DNA of 64,000 bases from Bradyrhizobium diversitatis (GTDB lineage: Bacteria > Pseudomonadota > Alphaproteobacteria > Rhizobiales > Xanthobacteraceae): contig NZ_JACEGD010000011.1 of assembly GCF_016031635.1 (NCBI RefSeq), forward strand, positions 62,001 to 126,000. Reading direction: 5' to 3'. Below the pieces are notes generated by a model. That model saw only the letters and a list, made by a program, of their open reading frames with translations. It searched no databases and was not told where the DNA came from. The translations under genes were made by a program, and so were the position numbers. Of the stretch, positions 1-9,180 are shown piece after piece; the first letter of the stretch is position 1, and each line of letters begins with the position of its first letter.

Positions 1-148
1 ATGTCGATCCTCCCTCGTGTTCACTCAAGCGATTGTTCGCAACAATGAAAGTGGTCGCTTCCTCATCGTCCTGATTTCTTCGGCGCCGCTTGGAAGCCGG
101 CCGCGATCGGGACTTGACCTAGCAAGCACTGTCGGTTTTGTTCGCACA

Positions 149-1129
149 ATGGACAAATCCGGGGAAAGACTGGACGTTTCCGGTCGCATCGGTCAGGTGC
201 GTCGAGCGGTCGCGGGCGTCCATCCGGTCGCAATCGCCGCACCGGCGGTATCGGCACCGGTCGGCGCCGCGTTGATCGGATCGCACTATGTTGCGAGACG
301 CTGGATGCTTGGGTCTAAGGCGGCGCGGCCGTTCATCCATTTGCTTTGCCTTCATCGCGGCTCCGCTGCCGAGATCCGCCAGGCCGGTCAGGTGATCGCA
401 TTGACCGGGCCCGCTCTGATCTGGTTGCCGGCGGGCTCGGCCGAGTATTTGGAGATATCCGCCGGGGCGACTGCCGAGCTCTTGCAATTGCGCTCCGGCG
501 TATGGCACCGCTTCCTGCCGCCATCGGCGGAGCCGGCCTATCTGGCCCTCGAAAGCGCCGCGGGCATCATGACATTGCCGGTCGAGCCCGAACTCGTGAC
601 GACGATGTCGCGTTCGATCGGAGCCATCGCAACCGAGATCGCATTGCCGACGCGCAGCGGTGCAGGGTCGATCATGTCGGCCGAGCTCACGCTGTGCGTG
701 TTGCGCTTCTGGCGTCTCTTCGCCGGCAACAACGATCAGGATGACCAGGGCAGCAATGCGGACGTCTTGAGCCGCTTCCGCCGACTGCTCGAGGAGCGAT
801 ATCACCAGCATCTGCGCGTCAGCGACTACGCCAATCTGCTCGGCATAACGGCGGACCGCCTGCACTCGCTGTGCAGTCGCGAACTCCAGCGATCGCCAAG
901 CGAGTTGATCCAGCAGCGTGTCGTCAAGGAAGCCGCGGCGCGGCTGGAGGCCGGCACGGCCGCCGTCAAGCAGGTCGCGTTCGCGCTCGGCTTCAAGGAC
1001 ACTGCCTATTTCAGCCGCTTCTTCCGCAAGCACACCGGCGAGGCGCCCGGCATGTGGCGGCGACGCGTTGCTGCACGCGTGAGGGCGGGGCGATCAAGGC
1101 CAACGCTGAATTTCGCCGATTGGCCATGA
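149..1129 (+). CDS. AraC-family transcriptional regulator
   Basis: A 326-residue regulator. The C-terminal ~110 residues carry the double helix-turn-helix of the AraC family, with the typical tail GFKDTAYFSRFFRKHTGEAP followed by W-R-R. The N-terminal part is a cupin-like sensing region of the kind that binds small ligands. I chose the ATG at 149; the frame stays open upstream to 17, but that stretch does not look like an AraC N terminus. It is followed on the same strand by a TonB siderophore receptor, the usual arrangement for PchR/AlcR-type regulators that switch on receptor genes when the ferric siderophore enters the cell. The ligand cannot be read from the sequence. Confidence 0.9.
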   Translation: MDKSGERLDVSGRIGQVRRAVAGVHPVAIAAPAVSAPVGAALIGSHYVARRWMLGSKAARPFIHLLCLHRGSAAEIRQAGQVIALTGPALIWLPAGSAEYLEISAGATAELLQLRSGVWHRFLPPSAEPAYLALESAAGIMTLPVEPELVTTMSRSIGAIATEIALPTRSGAGSIMSAELTLCVLRFWRLFAGNNDQDDQGSNADVLSRFRRLLEERYHQHLRVSDYANLLGITADRLHSLCSRELQRSPSELIQQRVVKEAAARLEAGTAAVKQVAFALGFKDTAYFSRFFRKHTGEAPGMWRRRVAARVRAGRSRPTLNFADWP

Positions 1130-1308
1130 GCCGCGATCGGTCGGCAGGAATTTGATCCCGATAGCACCGCTGACAGACACAGCACGCGTCGCCACAGAAA
1201 CACTCCGAAATCAATCAGGTCAGATCGGGACGAAGGTTGCCCAGGGAAGGCAGGCAACGTCAGCCTGCCGATGAGCGCATTGGTCGCGCATGCTGCGCAC
1301 ACGTCTGG

Positions 1309-1319
1309 AGAAATTCTAA
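1309..1319 (+). promoter_or_regulatory. Possible iron-responsive (Irr-like) half-palindrome
   Basis: AGAAATTCTAA lies about 75 bases before the receptor start. It resembles part of the rhizobial Irr box (TTTAGAA-n-TTCTAAA) but the left half is incomplete. An iron-responsive element is expected here from the function of the downstream gene; the match itself is weak. Confidence 0.2.
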
Positions 1320-1392
1320 CGTTGTTCCTATCGCACTCCCAAACCGCCTGAGTTAGGGCGGGGCATCAAGAACAAAACCGGCGAAGCCGGCA

Positions 1393-3711
1393 GTGCGTGG
1401 GACTTTACGAGACGTGACAGACTTCCAGTTTCCTTTGCGTTCCGACACGCGTCGTCAACTGATTCAGGTACTTTTCTTCGGTGCGGTCAGCACACTTGCT
1501 CTCACCGTGCCGTTCGGTTCCGCGCGAGCGCAGGCGCAGATTCCCGCTGTTACCGTGGAAGCGCCGGCAGAGCGCGCCCGTTCGGCGGCAATTGCTTCGC
1601 CGCGAAGGGCGGCGGCAACTCGCACCGGACGCGCCAGTCGTCGCGCTCCGGCGCAGCAGGCCACCCCGACTCAGTCGGCATCATCGAACGGCGCCACGGG
1701 CGAACGCGCCAATGGACCGGTGCGTGGTTTCGTCGCGACAAGGAGCGGCACCGCCACCAAGACCGATACGCCCTTGATCGAGACGCCACAGTCGGTGTCC
1801 GTCATCACGACCGATCAGATCAGGAACCAGGGCGCGGTCTCGATCGGCGAGGCCCTGCGCTACACCGCCGGCGTCAGCGGTGACGTCAATGGCGGCTCGG
1901 ACACCCGCTTCGGCGGACTCCAGATCCGCGGCTTCGACATGACCATGCCGGGCCTCTACGTCGACGGCTTGCGGATTCCGTCCAGCAACTACGTGCATTT
2001 CAACGGCCTCGATCCCTATGGCGCCGAGCGCATCGAGGTGCTCAAGGGCCCGTCCTCCGCCATGTACGGCGGCAGCGGCACTGGCGGCATCCTTAACTAC
2101 GTGACCAAGCTGCCGACCGCGCAGCAGTTCGGCGAGGTTTCGATCTCTGGCGGCAGCTTCAACCGCTATCAGGGCCAGTTCGACATGGGCGGCCCCGCCA
2201 ACAAGGAGGGCACGGTGCTGTGGCGTCTCACCGGCGTGGTTCGCGACGGCGAGACCCAGGTCGACTTCAGCAAGGACAATCGCGTCTTCATCGCGCCCGC
2301 CGTCACCTTCAAGCCGAACGAGGACACCACCATCACCTTGCTCGCCAACTATCAGCGCGATCGAGCAGGGTGGGGTCTCCAGTTCCTGCCGGCCTCGGGT
2401 ACGGTGTGGCCGAACAACGGCCGCACCATTCCGGTCTCGTTCTTCGCGGGCGTGCCGAGCTTCGACGCATTCAACACCGAGATCGCGACCGTCGGCTACC
2501 AGTTGGCGCACAACTTCACCGACAACATCACGTTCCGCCAGAACCTGCGCTACGCCTATCAGCACAACGAGGAGAAGGTGTTTTACGGCGGCGGCTATAC
2601 CGACGAAGCCGCAGGGCAGCTCGCGCGCTATGGCAGCTACAGCAACTCCTACATCAACTCCTTTGCGGTGGACAATCAGCTCCAGGGCAAGTTCAACACC
2701 GGCATTTTCAGCCACACCACGCTGGTCGGCGTCGACTACCGCAACACGTCCTTCCGCGACACCGCTTATGGCGTGACGACCTCGTCTCCGACGATCAATG
2801 TTTTCAACCCGGTGTATAGCTACGACTATGCTGTGGACGGCGTGCCGAGCGACAAGACTGGCGTCAAGCAGTCGCAGGTCGGCCTCTATGCGCAGGATCA
2901 GATCAAGCTTGGCCGGCTCTCGTTCCAGCTCGGCGGCCGTCAGGATTTCGTGACGACGCAGGTCGATAGCGGCATCGCCAACACGACGGTCGCGAAGGAC
3001 GCTTCGGCCTTCACCGGGCGAGCAGCCGTCATGTACAATTTCGACAATGGCATCGCGCCCTATTTCAGCTACTCGGAATCGTTCCTGCCGCTGCTCGCGA
3101 CCGGCTTTGGCGGACAGATGCTCAATCCCGAGACCGGCGTCCAGTACGAGGTCGGCGTCAAGTACCAGCCGATCGGCTGGAACGCGCTGTTTACCTTCGC
3201 CGCCTTCGACCTGACGCGCGACAACCTCGCGGTGTATGTGCCTGCAGCCACCTTTTACGAACAAATCGGGCAGGTGAAATCGCGCGGCATTGAGCTCGAA
3301 GGCACGATGTCGCTCGCCGACGGCTGGAACCTGCGCGCCGCCTATGCCTATGTCGATGCCATGGTCACGCAGGATCCGGTGAATGTCGGCAAGGCGCCGG
3401 TCACGGTGCCGCTCAACCGCGCTTCGTTGTGGAGCGACTATACGCTGCAGAACGGGCCGCTCGCGGGCTTGCAGTTCGGCGGCGGAATCCGCTATGTCGG
3501 CGCGACCTGGGGCGATGAGGCCAACACCTTCAAGGTGGGTGCCTCGACCGTGCTGGACGCGCTGCTGGCCTACACCCATGACAATTGGCGGCTGTCGCTG
3601 AACGTGACCAACGTTGCCGACACGCGCTACGTCGCTGCGTGCTACAGCCTGGCGGGATGCTTCTATGCCGAGGGGCGCAAGGCGATCGGCAAGCTGACCT
3701 ATCGCTGGTGA
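1393..3711 (+). CDS. TonB-dependent siderophore receptor
   Basis: An outer-membrane beta-barrel importer of ferric siderophores, 772 residues from the GTG at 1393 (a GTG at 1414 is an alternative). A hydrophobic signal peptide (about residues 26-47) ends in an A-R-A-Q site. A low-complexity Ala/Arg/Thr stretch of some 60 residues follows. The plug domain contains TDTPLIETPQSVSVIT, LYVDGLRIP and IEVLKGPSSAMYG, as in the FhuA/FhuE/FpvA group, and the barrel ends in the terminal aromatic ...KLTYRW. The plug follows the linker directly with no STN signalling domain, so it is probably a plain transporter controlled by the upstream AraC protein rather than by a sigma/anti-sigma pair. The PepSY gene downstream completes the unit. 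Confidence 0.93.
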   Translation: MRGTLRDVTDFQFPLRSDTRRQLIQVLFFGAVSTLALTVPFGSARAQAQIPAVTVEAPAERARSAAIASPRRAAATRTGRASRRAPAQQATPTQSASSNGATGERANGPVRGFVATRSGTATKTDTPLIETPQSVSVITTDQIRNQGAVSIGEALRYTAGVSGDVNGGSDTRFGGLQIRGFDMTMPGLYVDGLRIPSSNYVHFNGLDPYGAERIEVLKGPSSAMYGGSGTGGILNYVTKLPTAQQFGEVSISGGSFNRYQGQFDMGGPANKEGTVLWRLTGVVRDGETQVDFSKDNRVFIAPAVTFKPNEDTTITLLANYQRDRAGWGLQFLPASGTVWPNNGRTIPVSFFAGVPSFDAFNTEIATVGYQLAHNFTDNITFRQNLRYAYQHNEEKVFYGGGYTDEAAGQLARYGSYSNSYINSFAVDNQLQGKFNTGIFSHTTLVGVDYRNTSFRDTAYGVTTSSPTINVFNPVYSYDYAVDGVPSDKTGVKQSQVGLYAQDQIKLGRLSFQLGGRQDFVTTQVDSGIANTTVAKDASAFTGRAAVMYNFDNGIAPYFSYSESFLPLLATGFGGQMLNPETGVQYEVGVKYQPIGWNALFTFAAFDLTRDNLAVYVPAATFYEQIGQVKSRGIELEGTMSLADGWNLRAAYAYVDAMVTQDPVNVGKAPVTVPLNRASLWSDYTLQNGPLAGLQFGGGIRYVGATWGDEANTFKVGASTVLDALLAYTHDNWRLSLNVTNVADTRYVAACYSLAGCFYAEGRKAIGKLTYRW

Positions 3712-3770
3712 ATTCGAACGGAAGACGGTCTGGCACCGGGGGCCGGACCGCTGGATGAGAGTGGAAGACG

Positions 3771-5063
3771 ATGAGAGCGATATTCGGCAGGCTGCATCGC
3801 TGGGCGGGATTGCTCACGGCCGGATTCCTGTTCTTCTCCGGCATCACCGGCGCGATCATCTCCTGGGATCACGAGATCGACGACGTCCTGAACAGCCATC
3901 TGTTCGACGTCTCGACGAAGGGCCCGGCCATTCCCTCGATCGAGCTCGCCAAGATGATCGAGCAGCGCGATCCCCGTGCGCGCGTCGTCTACCTCTTCAT
4001 GACGCCGGAAGAGGGCCACTCGCTGTGGTTCTTCGTCATGCCGCGGATCGATCCCGCGACCGGCAAGCGTTACCCGCTCGACTATAATCAGGTCTTCCTC
4101 GATCCCAACACCGGTGCCGAGCTTGGCCGGCGCTACTGGGGCGCAGTCTGGCCCGTGACGCGGGAGAACTTCGTCTCGTTCCTCTACAAGCTGCACTACA
4201 CGATGCACATCCCGGAATTCTGGGGCAGCGACCGCTGGGGCATGCGCGTGCTCGGCATCATCGCCATCATCTGGACCATCGATTGCTTCGTCGGCTTCTA
4301 TCTGACGCTGCCCTCGCGGCGGCGTGCCAAGGCGGCGCGGGCGCCTGAAGTCAAGCGCCAGCTCGAGCGCGGCTTCTGGGCGCGCTGGGCGCCGGCCTGG
4401 ACCATCAAGACGTCGGGCAGCGCCTACCGGATCAATTTCGACATCCACCGCGCCTTCAGCCTGTGGACCTGGGGCGTGCTGTTCATCATCGCCTTCACGG
4501 CGTTCTCGCTGAACCTCTATTTCGAGGTGTTCTCGCCGCTGATGAAGATGGTGTCGAACTATACGCCGACGCCCTATGAGCAGCGGCCCTATCGTGATCT
4601 CGACGATCCCATCGAGCCCAAGGTGACGTTCGCCGACATCGCCGCGCGCGCGGCGGCCGACGGCAAGGCGCGCGGGTGGACGATCCCGGTCGGCTCGATC
4701 AATTACGGCCCGGCCCATGGCGTCTATGCCGCCGCCTTCTTCCACCCCGGCGACGACCACGGCGCAGGCGGCGTCGGCCCGGCACAGCTCTATTACGACA
4801 GCGAGGACGGCCGCCCAATCGGCGAGCGACTGCCCTGGGTCGGCACCGCCGCCGACATCTTCGTGCAGGCGCAATTCCCGCTGCATTCGGGCCGCATCGT
4901 CGGGCTGTTCGGCCGCATCCTGATCTCGATCATGGGCCTCGTGGTGGCGGCACTGTCGGTCACCGGCGTCGTGATCTGGTGGCGCAAGCGCCGCGCCCGC
5001 GTCCGCGTGCGTGAGACCGCTGCGATACGCCTGAACCGGCAGCAACTGACACCGGCAGAGTAG
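3771..5063 (+). CDS. PepSY-associated transmembrane protein (PiuB-like)
   Basis: A 430-residue inner-membrane protein starting RLHRWAGLLTAGFLFFSGIT, the hallmark first helix of the PepSY_TM family. Three more membrane helices are visible at about residues 158-182, 228-252 and 380-402, with large periplasmic stretches between them. Conserved histidines (H9 in the first helix, the LHYTMHIPEFW region, and the DIHR motif before helix 3) could hold heme. Members sit next to TonB siderophore receptors and are thought to reduce or release iron from siderophores at the inner membrane. It starts 60 bases after the receptor stop, so cotranscription is likely. The reductase role is known only for relatives. 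Confidence 0.85.
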   Translation: MRAIFGRLHRWAGLLTAGFLFFSGITGAIISWDHEIDDVLNSHLFDVSTKGPAIPSIELAKMIEQRDPRARVVYLFMTPEEGHSLWFFVMPRIDPATGKRYPLDYNQVFLDPNTGAELGRRYWGAVWPVTRENFVSFLYKLHYTMHIPEFWGSDRWGMRVLGIIAIIWTIDCFVGFYLTLPSRRRAKAARAPEVKRQLERGFWARWAPAWTIKTSGSAYRINFDIHRAFSLWTWGVLFIIAFTAFSLNLYFEVFSPLMKMVSNYTPTPYEQRPYRDLDDPIEPKVTFADIAARAAADGKARGWTIPVGSINYGPAHGVYAAAFFHPGDDHGAGGVGPAQLYYDSEDGRPIGERLPWVGTAADIFVQAQFPLHSGRIVGLFGRILISIMGLVVAALSVTGVVIWWRKRRARVRVRETAAIRLNRQQLTPAE

Positions 5064-5131
5064 GGCTCCCGCACGCCGCCGACGGATGAAGCTTCCCGCA
5101 CGGGCTCGGCTTCGCCTCCGAGGGCGACAAG

Positions 5132-5635
5132 ATGCAGGCCGTGGTGACCACGACCGGGCTGCTCAAGCACTGGCTGCACGAGCACCGCGAGGACGGCATG
5201 CCGCAGGAGAGAGATGCCGCGTTCAAGTCGGACCGCTTCTATCATTACGCCATCCAGGACGCGGCCTTCGCCAAATATGCCGAGCTGCCGGTCACCAAGC
5301 CCGCATCCGCCAGCACCGCGGTCGCCGTGCTGGGCGTGCGCGGCAATGGCGGCCTCAAGGGACCACCGCATGAAATCGATGTCGTCGCCATCAAGGACGA
5401 CAAGGTCTTCTTCATCGCCACATCGGACGCCGTGAAGACGGCTGAAATCCCGGCCTGCGAGAAGCTCTGGAAGCAGATGATGGCCAAGAAGACCCCGCAG
5501 GACGCCATGGCCCGTGAAGACCAGGCGATGGACGCCTCTACCGAGTGCTTTGCCAAGGAAGCGCCAAGCCAGAGCTGGTTCGCAGCCGCCGTCAAGAAGG
5601 CGCAGAGCCAGCTGGATCTGCTGCCGCTGCGCTAG
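5132..5635 (+). CDS. Hypothetical protein, possibly missing its 5' end
   Basis: A 167-residue soluble protein that I do not recognise. It has no signal peptide or membrane segment; it is rich in Lys and Ala in its C-terminal half and has cysteines near residues 110 and 137. The frame is open for about 15 codons before the ATG (reading ...LGFASEGDK) back to a stop at 5087, and those codons look as protein-like as the rest. No ribosome site is visible before 5132, so this may be the 3' remnant of a longer gene cut off just after the PepSY gene. The spacing from PepSY (68 bases) would also allow it to be the last gene of that operon. Confidence 0.5.
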   Translation: MQAVVTTTGLLKHWLHEHREDGMPQERDAAFKSDRFYHYAIQDAAFAKYAELPVTKPASASTAVAVLGVRGNGGLKGPPHEIDVVAIKDDKVFFIATSDAVKTAEIPACEKLWKQMMAKKTPQDAMAREDQAMDASTECFAKEAPSQSWFAAAVKKAQSQLDLLPLR

Positions 5636-5957
5636 GCGCCGCAGCTCGAGCGTCTGGCGTACCCTCCGCCCGGACCTTCACGGGCAGGGCGGCCAGCTCA
5701 GCCACTGTGGGTGGGCCGGCGGTGCTTTCGCCAGTGCAGCGAACCGCATCAAGGGGAAAAACATCAGGTTTTTGAATTTGTTAGGCCGACGCGGCCGCAC
5801 CGATCTCCATGTTCGGAGGATGCGATCCGCGGGTTCCACTTGTGCTGGCCGAGGGTAGGCGAGATACTATGGCTGCGTATGATGGCTTGCGGTATCTGGT
5901 CTGGCACCAGCTGGAGACCGTGCTTGCTGTTCGGCAACGAGTTGGCTGCGATCGACG
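5636..5957. other. Intergenic region with no recognisable gene
   Basis: About 320 bases between the small ORF and the cyclase gene. GCTGCG/CGCAGC arms around 5626-5645 could form a weak hairpin at the end of the upstream gene. A short A/T-rich patch lies near 5755-5785 and could hold the cyclase promoter. No convincing ORF or RNA gene was found. Confidence 0.4.
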
Positions 5958-8900
5958 ATGAATACGCAGACGCGCGACCGAAAAGGCGAACGTCATCGAT
6001 TGACGGTGCTTTTCTCTGACTTGGTGGGATCCACCGCGCTGGGCAGAGACATCGAATCCGAGCACCTTTCCGAACTCCTGAGCCAACTGCGGCAAATCTG
6101 GCATCGGGCGGTGGCGAAGCACGGCGGTCGCATCATCAGAACGCAGGGAGACGGTGCCCTCGCTGTGTTCGGCTACCCCCTGTCAGGCGAAGATGACGGT
6201 CGTCGTGCTGCGGAGGCGGCACTCGATATTCACCAGTGGGTCGGGCAGTTGCGCCACGATGGCGTGTCCCCGGCTCTCATGCCGCTTCAAATGCATTCCG
6301 GTATCCACGCCGGCACCTTGCTCCTGACCGAGGGAGATATCGAGTCCGGCCGGTACGACCTGATCGGCGATGTCGTGAACACTGCGGCGCATCTGTCGCG
6401 CTACGCTGCGCCGGGGCAGATCCTTGCAAGCCTCGATGCCCTCGGTCCGCTTGCAAATTTCTTCGAGCTCGGCGACCGCCTTCAGACATCGGGTGCAGCG
6501 GCCGGAATGCCGCAGGCGCGCGTGGTGCTGAGACGAAGTACGGCGACCCGCCGATTCGAGGCGACTTCTCGTCGCGGCCTGACGCCCTTTATTGGTCGCA
6601 ACGAGGTCTTCAACTTTCTGACCGATTTTCTCAACCAGGCACATCCGACCAGGCAACGCTGCGTGGTCGTCGTCGGCAGCCCCGGGCTTGGGAAGACGCG
6701 CCTCCTGGAAGAAGTGTTGCGACATTGTGGTGCCGAACCCTTCAAGCTGCTGAGGGGCAACTGCGAAAGCTATGCCGGTGCCGAAGTCCTGCAACCGTTC
6801 CTGCAAATGCTGCGCGCCCACCTGGGGATCCGACCGGATGCATCTGTCGTCGAGGCCAACGAGATTGCCCGCGCCGGCCTGCAGCCATGGGCCTCCCAGC
6901 TCGGCCCGCGTGCTGAATCGATCCTTGCACTGGCGTCGACCGGCGCCGATGCGCGCGGCGGCCGGATGACCGTCGATGGCGTGGTCGGTGACCTGCTCGG
7001 ATTCTTTACCGTCTTGTCGGCACAGGGTCCATTGGTGCTGGTGATCGACGATTGGCAATGGTCCGATGACGCGAGCCGACAGTTGCTGGAGGCACTGTTG
7101 CAATTGCCCAATGGACCGCGCGTCATCCTCGCCAGCCGGCCACGCGACGACGAGACCGAGTGGATTGCCAACGCGCCGTCCCTGCAGCTGCAGCCGTTCC
7201 AGGGCCCGGAAACCGACCTTGCTGTGCGACGCTGGGTGCCCCAGGCAGATCCCTTCCTGGTGGCCCGTGTTCACAGCTATGCCGGCGGGGTGCCGTTGTT
7301 CATCGAGGAGCTGTGCCACTCGATCGCGGCCAACGATCCTCTTTCGTTCGAAATGCGCAGCAAGCAGGGATGGATCGCAACGCTGGTCGCCTCGCGACTG
7401 GCGCGCCTGCCGCCGGATGAGGTGAACGTCGTGCGCGCCGCGGCAGTCATTGGCAACACGGTGCCGCACGGGTTGCTGGTGTCGGCCTGCGGCAGCGAAC
7501 CAGACCCGGCAATAGTGCGGGCGCTGGCCGACGCCGACTTTCTCTACGCTGATCCAGCGGGCGGCGTCCTACGCTTCAAACATGGCATCACGCGGGACGC
7601 CGTTTACGACACGATCGGTCTGCACGAGCGTCAGGCATTGCACAGACGCATCGAGGCCGCGTTGCTGGCACGATCCGAGCAGGCTGATCGCGAAGACACG
7701 CTGGAAGCCCTGGCCTACCACTCGCGCGGCGCGGGTCATTGGGAGAGCGCGGCCCATTATGCCGAGCGCGCCGGTGACAAGGCCATGGCAGCATTCGCGC
7801 TGGACCGTGCACGTGCCCAATATCAGCTTGCCATGGAGGCGCTGGATCGCGTGCCGCACCGCGCGCGCGAGCAGTCCCTGCGTTGGTGCTTGCTGGCCAA
7901 TAAATTAGGTTTGGTGAGCGTATTCGACCCGCTATCGTTGGCCGACGACACCACCGTGTTCGAGCGGGCGGTCGCGATTGCGTCCTCGCTCGGCGACCTC
8001 AGTGCAATGGCCAGTGCGTATGAATGGCTCGGCTACATGTGCTACGCATTCGGGCGCTTTCGCGAGGCCGTGACACACACAAGGAAAGCACTGGAATTGG
8101 CACGCAAGCTCGGTGAGCACCGCCCGATCGCTCAGATCGAAGCTTCGCTGGGCCAGATACTCGCCGCAAGCTGCCAGTACGACGAAGCCATCACCTTGAT
8201 CGACGCCGCCAACTCGACCAAGCAGCAACGCAGCCGCCGGCACGGCGCCCTCGCCATCGGCACCGCCTACGCGTTGTCGTGCAAAGGCAGTGTGCTCGCC
8301 GATCGCGGAGATTTCGACGGCGCTCACGAGTGCTTCAGAGAAGCGATGGCCCTGGTCGAAGGCTCGACCCACCCGGTCGTCGGTTCGGTGCGCAATTGGA
8401 TTTCGGTCGTGCTCGTCTGGCAAGGTCGCTGGCAGGAGGCGGAGCGGCTCGCCGTCGAGGGAGCCCGCGTTGCCGAGAATATGCGCAGCCTGCTGCTGCT
8501 GGCGGATTGCCGCGCCGCGTCTGGATTTGCCCGCTGGTCGGCGACCGGCGATGCCGAAGGTTTGCAGCAATTGCGGAACGCCGTGCAATGGATGGAAAGG
8601 CGAAACTTCCACTTCTACACGTCGGTTCAATATAGCTGGCTGGTCGAGGCGGCAGCAGCCGAAGGCGATGTCGATACGGCACGGCGGTATGCCGTCCATG
8701 TCCTGCGCCGCGCGCGCGAAGGCGAGCGGCTGGGCGAGGCGGCGGCATGCCGTGCGCTCGCGAAACTCGCGGCCCTGCGCCAGGATTTCAGGCTAAGCCA
8801 ACGCTGGTTGCAGCGGGCCGAAGCGTCCGCAGGCTGGCGGGCCTCGCTACGCGATGCGGCCCTGAATCTGGCAGCACGCGGTGAGCTTCTCGCGCAGCAG

Positions 8901-9071
8901 GGGCAGGGCGAGGCGGCCCGCCAGACCGCACTGGAAGCCGCCGAGAAACTGCAGGCGCTCGGCATGCGCTGGCATGCGGAGCGGGCGATCCGGCTTGTCA
9001 CCGGCACGCCCGTCATCTGCGCCAACGATGAGCTCGGCCTGCTCGGTGGCGGTCAGCACTATGCGATCTAG
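5958..9071 (+). CDS. Class III nucleotide cyclase-AAA ATPase-TPR regulator
   Basis: A 1037-residue signalling protein. Residues ~12-190 form a class III adenylate/guanylate cyclase catalytic domain with both metal-binding aspartates in LFSDLVGST and TQGDGALAVFGYP. Residues ~205-560 are an AAA/STAND-type ATPase with Walker A GSPGLGKT at 240-247 and Walker B LVLVIDD near 360. The rest is a long TPR array. The architecture is expanded in Bradyrhizobium and relatives and is thought to couple cAMP production to protein-protein or ligand sensing; the signal is unknown. It has no membrane segment. Its neighbours are convergent (DyP-P450 gene) or unrelated, so it looks monocistronic. No ribosome site is obvious, and a slightly later start is possible but would cut into the cyclase fold. 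Confidence 0.88.
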   Translation: MNTQTRDRKGERHRLTVLFSDLVGSTALGRDIESEHLSELLSQLRQIWHRAVAKHGGRIIRTQGDGALAVFGYPLSGEDDGRRAAEAALDIHQWVGQLRHDGVSPALMPLQMHSGIHAGTLLLTEGDIESGRYDLIGDVVNTAAHLSRYAAPGQILASLDALGPLANFFELGDRLQTSGAAAGMPQARVVLRRSTATRRFEATSRRGLTPFIGRNEVFNFLTDFLNQAHPTRQRCVVVVGSPGLGKTRLLEEVLRHCGAEPFKLLRGNCESYAGAEVLQPFLQMLRAHLGIRPDASVVEANEIARAGLQPWASQLGPRAESILALASTGADARGGRMTVDGVVGDLLGFFTVLSAQGPLVLVIDDWQWSDDASRQLLEALLQLPNGPRVILASRPRDDETEWIANAPSLQLQPFQGPETDLAVRRWVPQADPFLVARVHSYAGGVPLFIEELCHSIAANDPLSFEMRSKQGWIATLVASRLARLPPDEVNVVRAAAVIGNTVPHGLLVSACGSEPDPAIVRALADADFLYADPAGGVLRFKHGITRDAVYDTIGLHERQALHRRIEAALLARSEQADREDTLEALAYHSRGAGHWESAAHYAERAGDKAMAAFALDRARAQYQLAMEALDRVPHRAREQSLRWCLLANKLGLVSVFDPLSLADDTTVFERAVAIASSLGDLSAMASAYEWLGYMCYAFGRFREAVTHTRKALELARKLGEHRPIAQIEASLGQILAASCQYDEAITLIDAANSTKQQRSRRHGALAIGTAYALSCKGSVLADRGDFDGAHECFREAMALVEGSTHPVVGSVRNWISVVLVWQGRWQEAERLAVEGARVAENMRSLLLLADCRAASGFARWSATGDAEGLQQLRNAVQWMERRNFHFYTSVQYSWLVEAAAAEGDVDTARRYAVHVLRRAREGERLGEAAACRALAKLAALRQDFRLSQRWLQRAEASAGWRASLRDAALNLAARGELLAQQGQGEAARQTALEAAEKLQALGMRWHAERAIRLVTGTPVICANDELGLLGGGQHYAI

Positions 9072-9180
9072 CCAAAGCGCGACGACTGCGCGCAAAGGCG
9101 TCCCGCGTCCGGGGGGCGTCTCGAAAGATGCCGCAAGCGAGCTGCTCGCCTCGCTCCTCGTCACATGCGATAGCCCTGCT

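Noticed and set aside
1681..3579. 632-residue minus-strand frame opposite the TonB receptor
   Set aside because: It is antisense to a clear receptor and has the His/Arg/Asp-rich composition typical of a shadow frame in high-GC DNA.
3699..5045. 448-residue minus-strand frame opposite the PepSY gene
   Set aside because: Shadow composition, no family features, and the plus strand carries an obvious membrane protein.
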